A stretch of 5,332 bases of DNA from Gammaproteobacteria bacterium (GCA_027293665.1 JAPUFN010000434.1:1-5332), one strand, 5' to 3'; shown: positions 1-5,332, counted from the first letter of the stretch. The notes: generated by a model from the letters alone, not told the origin. Numbers and translations: made by a program.

Positions 1-284
1 AAACGGTCCCGAATCAGTGAATTGCCGCTGACTTCGGTCAGCGTTGTCATGGCGCCGATCGTGATGCCGTTCGCCGTTTCCCGGATGCCCTGGAGATTTT
101 CGATTCCGCTGAGGTCAATTAACGCCTGCGGATGCTTGGCACGATCTTTGAGCCAGCCGTAGGTGTCCTGACCGCCGGCCAGTACCCAACCGCTGCTGCC
201 AAGTCGAGCTGCCAGCGATGTCGCATCTTCAACGGTGACCGGCTGAAAAAGTTCCAGATCGGGCATGACGTCGTATGCTGGCAT
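1..284 (-). CDS. FAD-binding subunit of xanthine dehydrogenase-family molybdenum hydroxylase (partial, C-terminus beyond window)
   Basis: This is the N-terminal 94 residues of the medium (FAD) subunit, which in this family passes electrons from the iron-sulfur clusters to FAD and on to an acceptor. The visible part matches the start of the FAD_binding_5 (CoxM/XdhB-like) fold: LAGGQDTYGWLKDR at residues 35-48 is the AGG-x-D/T flavin-binding loop, followed by ALIDLSGI (54-61) and the second flavin-contact segment TIGAMTTLTEVS (75-86). The ATG at 284 is chosen because a GGGGG ribosome binding site lies 5 nt upstream (290-294); a second in-frame ATG at 266 lacks this spacing. The gene starts 12 bp after the stop of the large subunit, so it is the third gene of the operon. 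It has no signal peptide, so if the complex is periplasmic this subunit must be exported together with the Tat-tagged small subunit. The family is confident; the substrate is unknown. Confidence 0.88.
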   Translation of the reverse strand, partial: MPAYDVMPDLELFQPVTVEDATSLAARLGSSGWVLAGGQDTYGWLKDRAKHPQALIDLSGIENLQGIRETANGITIGAMTTLTEVSGNSLIRDR

Positions 285-296
285 GATTGCCCCCGC

Positions 297-2693
297 CTAA
301 AAGGTGTTGATGCTGAGCAGACCGTACGCTTGCGGCCGTTCTGCTACATGATTGATGATCGTATCCGGTGTTACCGGAGTGCGGTTGAACAGATGTCCGC
401 CTAGTGCATCGCTCAGTGCGCACATGACGGCCGCGGTTGCACAACCCATTGCCGGTTCACCGATCCCACGCGCACCCATGGGACTGTCTGGATCGGCTAT
501 GTCTACTGCCGCCGTTTGCATCTTCGATGGCACATCGAGATAGGTTGGTGGTTTGCATTGATAGAATCCGACGTTTGCCGGCAAACCGTTTTGCGGGTCG
601 TAGACGTGGCGTTCGAGCGAAGCCATGCCAAATCCCCAGACCGCCCCCCCACGCAGCTGGCCGGCTAATCCCAAAGGATGAACGACGGTCCCGCACTCCG
701 CGACCGCCAGATACTCAACGATCTCGTGCTTGCCGGTTTCGAGGTCGAGCTCGATCTCGGCAAAAGCGACGGCGAAACCCGGTGCGGTGCCGCGCTTGGG
801 CAGATTGTCCTTCGCTACACCAATCAGGCCGGTTCCAGCCACTCCCTGCACAGCCCGTTGAGTGACCTCATGAATGTCATCGGGGTATTCGGCTCCGCTG
901 TAACGGCCACCGAGTTTAATCGCCGCGGTGGCGACTTCGGCAAAACTCAGGCCGCGCGAGGCATCGCCCGTCGCGAATACCCGTTCATCGGCCACCTCGT
1001 AGTCGGCCGCAGTGCCACCGAGGGTCGTTGCGGCGATTTCCCGCATTTTCTCAATCGCATCCATCGCGGCTACATAGTTCGCACGGGAGTGGGTGAACGT
1101 GGTGTTGCTGCCAGCCTGATAACTACTCCAGGGTAGGTGCAGATCGGAATTGCCGTGGTGAACGATGCAGTTGTCCCAGTTGCACTTCAGAACTTCCGCA
1201 GCAGTGCGGGTCGTGGATGCGTAAGAATATGTACCCAGGTTGCCCACGCCGCTATGAAAATGGATTTTGCCATCCGGTGTAATCCGCAGCAGTCCGTCAA
1301 AGCCGTTGGCTCCGGCAGAGTGGTATCCCTGGCCAACACCGATTCCTGTGACCACGCTGCCTTTGCGTTGTCCGCTGCGCTTTTTGCGCTGCGTCCAGTT
1401 GAAGAGGTCTGCGCCGAGATCGAGCGCTTCTTTCATGTAAGCGCTCGTGACTGGACCCTGATTTGCATTCAGAGTCGCGCTCGAATCCGGCGCGTTGATC
1501 CGGCGGATATCAACCGGATCGATATTGAGCTCCCGTGCTGCCTTGTCGAGAATCGGTTCGAAAATTGCGGCGATCTGATTCTGCCCCGGGCCGCGTTGCG
1601 CGCCCCGCGGCGTGGTGTTAGTGAACACCGGAACATCACGCAGGCGCACGGCATCGGGTTGGTACAAAATGGAGACCGCGCCGCCGGCCGACGATGCGTC
1701 GCCACCAGCGCGGCGCGCGCCGAGGTCCTGGACGATGTACATGTCGACCGCTGCGACCGAACCGTCCGCCTTGAACCCGGCTTTCAACCAGCCCTGGAAG
1801 CCGACCCGCGCAGAGCCGACGTAGTATTCTTCTTCACGGGTAATCCGCAGCATTACCGGGCGGCCGAGCTTCTTGGAAAAGTGACCGGGTAGCGCGAGGA
1901 CCGGGTAGGCAGCGATTTTAGAGCCAAAGCCGCCACCGCAATATTCAGAGATATAAACGAGATCTTTGGCCGGGATGCCCAGCATGCCGGCAAGGAATGG
2001 CACCACGAAGCTCTGGCTTTGTGTCGAGCCGTGAACGTGGCATCTGCCGTTGCGCCAGTAGCTCAAAACAGAGCGTGGCTCCATGGACATATGGGCATAG
2101 CCGGTGGTGACGAAAGACTCTTCGAGAATGACGGCGGAGTTGTCGAAGCCCGCCTCGAGATCACCGTAGCTCCATTCCGTGGGCGCAGCACCCGTTGGCT
2201 CGCCACCTGCGCGGAAGCGGTCGAGCTCCTGCTGGCTCCAGTTGAGCTGCTGCATCTCCCGTGGGAACACATTGCCTTCAACGCGCGCGCTCGGACCTGC
2301 TGGGGCGAGGCTCTGGGTCGGATCGGTAGTGAAAGGCAGAGGTTGTAGCGTGACCTGGATTCTTTCCAGGGCGTTTTCGGCGGTCTTTTCATCCACAGCA
2401 GCGACGGCGAGGATCGGATCGCCCACGTAAACGGGCTCGTTGGTGAGCACCGGCGCGTTGGGCGCATCGACAGACGGCACGTCATCGGCGGTGAGGATGC
2501 CGAATACGCCTTCTATCGCCAATGCGGCGGCCGCGTCGATACCGGTGACCCGGGCATGGGGCATTGGACTCGTGTAGAGCCGTGCGTAGACCATGCCATC
2601 GACCGTGTAGTCTTCGGCGAATTTGGCGCTACCGGTCACCTTGCCTTGAATGTCTGGAGGGGTGAAATCTTTGCCGATGTAGGTGTAGCTCAT
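297..2693 (-). CDS. Molybdopterin-binding catalytic large subunit, xanthine dehydrogenase/aldehyde oxidase family
   Basis: This 798-residue subunit carries the molybdenum centre that hydroxylates a substrate (typically an N-heterocycle or aldehyde) with oxygen from water. Residues about 5-120 form the a/b hammerhead domain (DIQGKVTGSAKFAEDY at 14-29), and the cofactor-binding domains fill about 180-770. Visible motifs are GSTQSQSF (222-229), the cofactor loop GGGFGSK (253-259), the substrate-side Arg loop TPRGAQRGPGQ (361-371) and GARGIGEP (740-747), in which Glu746 is the expected catalytic base. The CO dehydrogenase loop with its active-site Cys (AYRCSF) is absent, so this is not a CO dehydrogenase. 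The usual ExGQG cofactor segment is replaced by NLGTYS (485-490). The start ATG at 2693 overlaps the TGA of the small-subunit gene in ATGA, which indicates translational coupling; only a weak GGGG precedes it. There is no signal peptide. The reading frame is intact. The family call is firm and the substrate is unknown; the length is within the usual range for stand-alone large subunits. Confidence 0.95.
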   Translation of the reverse strand: MSYTYIGKDFTPPDIQGKVTGSAKFAEDYTVDGMVYARLYTSPMPHARVTGIDAAAALAIEGVFGILTADDVPSVDAPNAPVLTNEPVYVGDPILAVAAVDEKTAENALERIQVTLQPLPFTTDPTQSLAPAGPSARVEGNVFPREMQQLNWSQQELDRFRAGGEPTGAAPTEWSYGDLEAGFDNSAVILEESFVTTGYAHMSMEPRSVLSYWRNGRCHVHGSTQSQSFVVPFLAGMLGIPAKDLVYISEYCGGGFGSKIAAYPVLALPGHFSKKLGRPVMLRITREEEYYVGSARVGFQGWLKAGFKADGSVAAVDMYIVQDLGARRAGGDASSAGGAVSILYQPDAVRLRDVPVFTNTTPRGAQRGPGQNQIAAIFEPILDKAARELNIDPVDIRRINAPDSSATLNANQGPVTSAYMKEALDLGADLFNWTQRKKRSGQRKGSVVTGIGVGQGYHSAGANGFDGLLRITPDGKIHFHSGVGNLGTYSYASTTRTAAEVLKCNWDNCIVHHGNSDLHLPWSSYQAGSNTTFTHSRANYVAAMDAIEKMREIAATTLGGTAADYEVADERVFATGDASRGLSFAEVATAAIKLGGRYSGAEYPDDIHEVTQRAVQGVAGTGLIGVAKDNLPKRGTAPGFAVAFAEIELDLETGKHEIVEYLAVAECGTVVHPLGLAGQLRGGAVWGFGMASLERHVYDPQNGLPANVGFYQCKPPTYLDVPSKMQTAAVDIADPDSPMGARGIGEPAMGCATAAVMCALSDALGGHLFNRTPVTPDTIINHVAERPQAYGLLSINTF

Positions 2694-3277
2694 GTCGTTT
2701 GCCCCGAAGCCCGCATGACCGCATTGAGGTAATGATCATAGGCACCGCAGCGGCACAGGTTGCCGGATAATGCCTGGCGCGCCTCTTCGCGCGTAGGCAA
2801 CGGGTTTTCCTTCAGCAGTGCCACCGTGGCCATGATCTGGCCGGGTGTGCAGAAACCGCATTGCGGTGCGAGCTCATCGATGAAAGCCTGCTGTATGGGA
2901 TGCAGATCTCCATTGGCAGCCTGCAGCCCTTCAACTGTGACGATTGCCCGGCCGCGTACGCTGTGGGTCAGCATGGAACACGAATAATGTGAGACGTCGT
3001 CGACCGTCACGGTACAGGCACCGCATTCACCGCGGTTACAACCGATCTTGGTCCCGGTCAGACCGAGCTTGTAGCGCAGAGTGTATGCGAGGGTTTCCTG
3101 CGGTAGTACGTCCACGGGGCGTTTGCGGCCGTTGATGTTGAGTATGAGCAGGCGTTCCACACTCCCGGCTGAGCGTGTCTGGGCAGTTGCGGAATACCAG
3201 GCGGAACTTGTTGCCGCGGCTGCACTGGAGGCGATGACGCCTTTGATGAATCGGCGTCGCGATAAGTTTGGATTCAC
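2690..3277 (-). CDS. Tat-exported [2Fe-2S] small subunit of molybdenum hydroxylase
   Basis: This 195-residue subunit holds two [2Fe-2S] clusters that carry electrons from the molybdenum centre to FAD. The plant-ferredoxin-type cluster uses Cys80, Cys85, Cys88 and Cys100 (GCNRGECGACTV at 79-90). The second uses Cys140 and Cys143 (QCGFCTPGQIM, 139-149) with Cys175 and Cys177 (NLCRCGAY). All eight ligands expected for the family are present. The N-terminus is a twin-arginine signal, SRRRFIKG (6-13), followed by an Ala-rich stretch and a possible cleavage site around ATAQ (30-33), so the folded, cofactor-loaded complex is probably exported to the periplasm. The start is GTG at 3277 with an AGGGGG site 8 nt upstream (3286-3291); this start keeps the whole signal. 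It is the first gene of the operon and overlaps the large subunit by 4 bp. Similar exported small subunits are known in aldehyde oxidoreductases of the PaoA type, but the gene order here is small-large-FAD rather than the small-FAD-large order of paoABC. Confidence 0.95.
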   Translation of the reverse strand: MNPNLSRRRFIKGVIASSAAAATSSAWYSATAQTRSAGSVERLLILNINGRKRPVDVLPQETLAYTLRYKLGLTGTKIGCNRGECGACTVTVDDVSHYSCSMLTHSVRGRAIVTVEGLQAANGDLHPIQQAFIDELAPQCGFCTPGQIMATVALLKENPLPTREEARQALSGNLCRCGAYDHYLNAVMRASGQTT

Positions 3278-3285
3278 GAGAATTA

Positions 3286-3291
3286 CCCCCT
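3286..3291 (-). promoter_or_regulatory. Ribosome binding site for GTG-started small-subunit gene
   Basis: On the minus strand AGGGGG lies 8 nt before the GTG at 3277. No ATG start would preserve the twin-arginine signal, so this site decides the unusual GTG start. Confidence 0.75.
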
Positions 3292-3299
3292 AGCAGGTC

Positions 3300-3327
3300 A
3301 TTCTACACGACCGCAGGCGCTGTTAAA
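3300..3327 (-). promoter_or_regulatory. Candidate sigma-70-type promoter for the oxidase operon
   Basis: Reading the minus strand, TAGAAT (3305-3300, five of six bases match TATAAT) is preceded by a 16-bp spacer and TTTAAC (3327-3322, a poor match to TTGACA). Transcription would begin near 3293, leaving a very short leader just ahead of the ribosome binding site. On the plus strand the same stretch holds TGTTAAAGT (3321-3329), a weak extended -10-like element that could serve the divergent hydrolase gene. Both are guesses from short hexamers. Confidence 0.25.
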
Positions 3328-3334
3328 GTGGTCG
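3308..3334. promoter_or_regulatory. Inverted repeat in divergent intergenic region, possible operator
   Basis: CGACCGC (3308-3314) and GTGGTCG (3328-3334) form a dyad of seven pairs, one of them G-T, around a 13-nt spacer. The half-site centres lie about 20 bp apart, close to two helical turns, as is common for dimeric transcription factors. It sits between the divergent small-subunit and hydrolase genes and overlaps the candidate promoter elements, so a regulator bound here could control both. No regulator gene is visible in the window, and a dyad this short can occur by chance. Confidence 0.3.
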
Positions 3335-3362
3335 CGGCAGACGTGAACCGCATAAGGCGACG

Positions 3363-4355
3363 ATGAAGATTCTCCGGGTGACAGGCTATCTGATAGTGCT
3401 GCTGGCGCTGATTGCGTGCCAGGAGGAAACCGTGCCGCAAGGATTGGCGGTGGACGCTCAGGTGCGTAACCGGGGAGCGGATAAGGCCCAGTGGTGGGAT
3501 GCACTACCCCGCCCGGAATGGTCGGCGTTTGCGCGATTGGATGACGCTGCCGGCTGGTTTGAAGTCTATCTAGTACAACCGGGCGTCTTCGCGATCTATG
3601 AACCCGGACAATTCGAAGAAGTGATTTCCTATCTGATACTGGGCGAAACCCGGGCGTTGTTGTTCGATACCGGGCTTGGCATCGGCGCGATCGACGCGGT
3701 AGTAGCGCCGCTCACCGACCTGCCACTCGTCGTACTGAACTCGCACAGCCACTACGACCACATCGGCGGCAACCATCTATTCGACGTCATCTATGGTCCG
3801 GACAATGCGTACACCGCGACACGCGCCAGGGGGCTGGATCATGCCGCGGTGGCGGGAGGTGTGGCGGAAGGCTGGATATGGAAAGACACCCCCGTTGATT
3901 TCGATGCCACGACTTTCCGTTCACGGGGATACGCAATCAGTGAGTTCGTCGGCGAGGCGAGCGTGATCGATCTTGGCGGACGCCGACTTGAGGTTCTGCT
4001 GACGCCCGGTCACGCTCCGGACTCACTTTGTCTGCTCGACCGGGAAAATCGTCTGCTGTTCGTCGGCGACACGTTCTACCCGGCACCCCTGTATACGCAC
4101 ATCGCAGGATCGAGCTTTACCGATTACGTGGTGTCGGCAAACCGCCTCGCAACCCTAGCGCCAATAGTGGATTTTCTGCTGCCGGGGCACAATGTGGGAC
4201 TTGTCGGTGCGGAGTATCTGTCAAAGATGGCGCAGGCCTTTGCCCAGATTGGCGATGGAGTGGCTGACTACATCGTCACCGATGGCAATCGGCAATATCA
4301 GTTCGATGGATTTTCCATCATCGTTGCAGGTACCCCGGCAGACGCTGTGGACTGA
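3363..4355 (+). CDS. Metallo-beta-lactamase-fold hydrolase, predicted lipoprotein
   Basis: This 330-residue protein begins with a lipoprotein signal: a short charged start (MKILR), a hydrophobic stretch (residues 8-18) and the lipobox LIAC with Cys19. Gln20 at the +2 position, rather than Asp, suggests sorting to the outer membrane. The mature part is a metallo-beta-lactamase fold with the complete ligand set of a two-metal site: H-x-H-x-D-H at His128, His130, Asp132 and His133 (NSHSHYDHIGG), then His217 (TPGH), Asp236 (VGDTFY) and His276 (LPGH). Asp102 lies in the preceding strand motif LLFDTG. The arrangement is that of glyoxalase II/lactonase-type hydrolases, which cleave thioesters, lactones or similar bonds; the substrate cannot be told from sequence. 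The ATG at 3363 has AAGG 5 nt upstream (3354-3357). The gene is divergent from the oxidase operon across 85 bp, and its last 58 bp overlap the convergent small gene. Fold and export are confident, specific activity is not. Confidence 0.93.
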   Translation: MKILRVTGYLIVLLALIACQEETVPQGLAVDAQVRNRGADKAQWWDALPRPEWSAFARLDDAAGWFEVYLVQPGVFAIYEPGQFEEVISYLILGETRALLFDTGLGIGAIDAVVAPLTDLPLVVLNSHSHYDHIGGNHLFDVIYGPDNAYTATRARGLDHAAVAGGVAEGWIWKDTPVDFDATTFRSRGYAISEFVGEASVIDLGGRRLEVLLTPGHAPDSLCLLDRENRLLFVGDTFYPAPLYTHIAGSSFTDYVVSANRLATLAPIVDFLLPGHNVGLVGAEYLSKMAQAFAQIGDGVADYIVTDGNRQYQFDGFSIIVAGTPADAVD

Positions 4356-4570
4356 GTCGGCACCCGGGCTTCGCGCTGTGCCATTAGTTCGTTGATGTAG
4401 TCGACCGTGTTGCTTGCCTGGCGAATAAGCAGTCCTGGCACGAGTGCATGGACGAGACAGGCGAATCCGGCAAGCAGCAACCGAGCGCCGATATCAAAGG
4501 CGTGACCGGCGTGTTCGCCATAACTTTCGCCGATGTCCCTGGGATGCTCGAAAAACAACCTATCCAGCAT
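4298..4570 (-). CDS. DUF6356-like small single-helix membrane protein
   Basis: This 90-residue protein has no known function. From memory of the family, MLDRLFFEHPRDIGESY at the N-terminus, followed by GEHAGHAFDIGARLLLAG and ACLVHALVPGL, matches DUF6356 proteins, small proteins common in Pseudomonadota. The N-terminal 26 residues are polar and conserved in style, residues about 27-49 form one hydrophobic membrane segment containing CLVHALVPG (38-46), and the tail after about 66 is low-complexity and probably not conserved. The start is ATG at 4570: the AGGAG at 4580-4584 lies 9 nt upstream of it, whereas a TTG two codons further upstream (4576) would be only 3 nt from that site. The gene is convergent with the hydrolase and overlaps its 3' end by 58 bp, so the low-complexity tail is encoded antisense to the hydrolase C-terminus. 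It lies downstream of the flavin oxidoreductase gene but 182 bp away, so it may have its own promoter. Confidence 0.82.
   Translation of the reverse strand: MLDRLFFEHPRDIGESYGEHAGHAFDIGARLLLAGFACLVHALVPGLLIRQASNTVDYINELMAQREARVPTQSTASAGVPATMMENPSN
4359..4382 (+). terminator. Weak hairpin just after the hydrolase stop codon
   Basis: GGCAC (4359-4363) and GTGCC (4378-4382) can pair around a 14-nt GC-rich loop, starting 3 bp after the hydrolase stop. There is no following T run, so it is not a standard intrinsic terminator, and it lies inside the coding sequence of the convergent small gene, where the pairing may simply be coding sequence. It is recorded only as the best candidate transcript end for the hydrolase gene. 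Confidence 0.2.
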
Positions 4571-4579
4571 TTTCAATAT

Positions 4580-4584
4580 CTCCT
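4580..4584 (-). promoter_or_regulatory. Ribosome binding site deciding the start of the DUF6356-like gene
   Basis: AGGAG on the minus strand is 9 nt from the ATG at 4570 and only 3 nt from the upstream TTG at 4576, favouring the ATG and the family-like MLDRLF start. Confidence 0.7.
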
Positions 4585-4752
4585 ATTCGCATTTCTTGCG
4601 CATTTGATCGAACCTGCGACCAGACCGTACCGTCAATCAATAACAGCATATTAACGCTGAGTTGGTGGCATTTTTTCCCATATTTTTGGGTAAAATCGAT
4701 CTGATGTGGGAGATTTTTGCTCGTTTTGCCTCTTTTTCGAGAATTTTTACTT
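4585..4752. other. AT-rich intergenic region between DUF6356-like and flavin oxidoreductase genes
   Basis: This 168-bp stretch is clearly richer in A and T than its surroundings, especially 4665-4752, with several T runs on the plus strand. It must contain the end of the flavin oxidoreductase transcript and probably the promoter of the DUF6356-like gene, both on the minus strand. I could not identify a convincing -35/-10 pair. Open frames crossing it have no recognisable protein features. Confidence 0.6.
4671..4695. repeat. AT-rich hairpin with CCCA/TGGG core
   Basis: CCCA (4677-4680) pairs with TGGG (4687-4690) around a 6-nt loop, and the stem continues, after one T-T mismatch, by pairing T residues on the left with AAAA at 4692-4695. 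That gives about eight pairs with one mismatch. It lies 58 bp beyond the stop of the flavin oxidoreductase gene. On the minus strand the stem is followed by a run of A, not T, so it does not fit an intrinsic terminator for that gene; a structural or regulatory role is possible but unproven. Confidence 0.35.
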
Positions 4753-5332
4753 TCAGTCCCAGATATCGAAAAATTCCTGCAGCGCCTGCATCTGATTACC
4801 CTGGGCGGAAGACGGCACGATGATGGGTGTTTTGATACCCGCATCGAACCAGGCCTCTATGCCTTCACGGACCTTTGCAGCACTGCCAAACAGCGTGGTA
4901 TCCGCGAGCCACTTATCGGACAGGCTCGCCGCCACCTGCTCCATGTCTCGCTCGGCCATGGCTGCTTCGACCCCCTCCATTTCCTCCACGTAGCCGGCCT
5001 CTTTCCAATAGTTCCGATAATTCGGCAGCGTGGCATAGCCGGTCAGCGTGCGGCGATTCACCGCCATGGCGGCGGCTTCGTCGTCGGCGATACAGGTTGG
5101 AATCATGTTGCCGATGAAAAAATCGTCACGTGTCCGGGTCTCCGAGTCGAGTACGGCAAGTGAATGTGCCATATGCGAACGAGCGCCATTGGCGAACACC
5201 ATACCCTGGCCGATTTCCTCGGCGAGATGGATCATGCGGTCGCGCAAAGTCGCAAGCACGATGGGTGGCATCTCGCCGGCTCTGGGTACTGCTTTCAGGT
5301 CTTCGATGAATTTACGCATGTCAGCGAGTGGT
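4753..5332 (-). CDS. Luciferase-like (LLM class) flavin/F420-dependent oxidoreductase, partial (N-terminus beyond window)
   Basis: The C-terminal 192 residues are visible; the frame stays open through the right window edge (PLAD precedes the first in-window Met), so the ATG at 5319 is internal and the true start lies outside. Family members are usually 300-350 residues, so a little over half is seen. Recognisable features of the bacterial luciferase-like TIM barrel are the segment PPIVLATLRDRMIHLAEEI (visible residues 22-40), corresponding to the usual PPIxxAALGPxMLxLAGE strand and helix, and FGSAAKVREGIEAWFDAGI (148-166) followed by TPIIVP (168-173), the final barrel strand. Such enzymes use reduced FMN or F420 for monooxygenation or hydride transfer; the residues that would separate these options lie mostly in the missing half. 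It ends 182 bp upstream of the DUF6356-like gene on the same strand. The reaction and substrate are unknown. Confidence 0.85.
   Translation of the reverse strand, partial: PLADMRKFIEDLKAVPRAGEMPPIVLATLRDRMIHLAEEIGQGMVFANGARSHMAHSLAVLDSETRTRDDFFIGNMIPTCIADDEAAAMAVNRRTLTGYATLPNYRNYWKEAGYVEEMEGVEAAMAERDMEQVAASLSDKWLADTTLFGSAAKVREGIEAWFDAGIKTPIIVPSSAQGNQMQALQEFFDIWD

Noticed and set aside
437..865. Plus-strand open frame of 142 codons opposite the large-subunit C-terminus
   Set aside because: The Arg/Pro-rich product has no domain or ribosome binding site and lies within a firmly identified minus-strand gene; it is a shadow frame.
1480..1640. Possibility that the large subunit is a CO dehydrogenase (CoxL)
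   Set aside because: The loop that carries the active-site Cys in CO dehydrogenase (AYRCSF) reads GAQRGPG here, without Cys.
1137..1892. Long plus-strand open frame (251 codons) inside the large-subunit gene, preceded in the same frame by another at 678-1136
   Set aside because: It lies exactly codon-opposite to the large-subunit frame, a register in which GC-rich genes often give long antisense frames. The translation is Arg/Ala/Val-rich with no recognisable domain, while the minus-strand gene has clear family motifs throughout.
2063..2485. Minus-strand open frame of 140 codons in another frame of the large-subunit gene
   Set aside because: The Ser/Arg/Pro-rich translation is typical of an out-of-frame reading of GC-rich coding sequence, and it overlaps the hammerhead region of the real gene.
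4444..4704. Plus-strand open frames at 4444-4704 and 4448-4654 running into the AT-rich gap
   Set aside because: They are mostly antisense to the DUF6356-like gene, have no convincing start site or recognisable domain, and their ends fall in noncoding AT-rich DNA.
4560..4844. Minus-strand open frame of 94 codons spanning the gap between the flavin oxidoreductase and DUF6356-like genes
   Set aside because: It overlaps both recognised genes in other frames, and its Lys/Arg/Ser-rich product from the AT-rich gap shows no family features.
5317..5319. ATG at 5319 as the start of the flavin oxidoreductase
   Set aside because: The frame remains open to the window edge and the protein would lack half of the TIM barrel, so this Met is internal.

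Overview
The window looks like chromosomal DNA from a GC-rich Pseudomonadota (proteobacterium). This rests on the dense gene packing, AGGAG/GGGGG-type ribosome binding sites, a Tat-exported molybdenum hydroxylase, an outer-membrane-type lipoprotein and a DUF6356-like small membrane protein. The genus cannot be read from the sequence. There is no RNA gene, insertion sequence, CRISPR array or phage signal.

Left block (positions 1-3277, all minus strand): an operon for a three-subunit xanthine dehydrogenase/aldehyde oxidase-family molybdenum hydroxylase. Read in the direction of transcription it runs: a small [2Fe-2S] subunit with a twin-arginine signal (3277-2690); the large molybdopterin-binding catalytic subunit (2693-297), which overlaps the first by 4 bp (ATGA); and the FAD subunit (from 284, cut by the left window edge), 12 bp further on. 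Only the small subunit carries an export signal, so the assembled complex is probably carried to the periplasm by it. The substrate cannot be named. The catalytic Glu and the GGGFGSK loop are present, the CO dehydrogenase Cys loop is absent, and the usual E-x-GQG cofactor motif is replaced by a GNLGTYS variant.

Centre (3278-3362): an 85-bp divergent intergenic region with a spaced inverted repeat and weak promoter-like hexamers. To its right, on the plus strand, is a metallo-beta-lactamase-fold hydrolase with a lipoprotein signal and all seven expected metal ligands (3363-4355). Divergent from the oxidase operon, it could share its control and act in the same envelope compartment, for example on a product of the oxidase. 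That link is inference.

Right block (4298-5332, minus strand): the hydrolase gene converges on, and overlaps by 58 bp, a small one-helix membrane protein gene resembling DUF6356 (4570-4298). An AT-rich 168-bp gap with a hairpin separates that gene's start region from the 3' end of a luciferase-like flavin/F420-dependent oxidoreductase (4753 to beyond the right edge). Taken together the genes suggest an oxidative catabolic or detoxification neighbourhood (hydroxylase, hydrolase, flavin monooxygenase) for an unidentified organic compound. I do not see clear evidence of a wholly new system; the most interesting points are the variant cofactor motif and the envelope pairing of oxidase and lipoprotein hydrolase.
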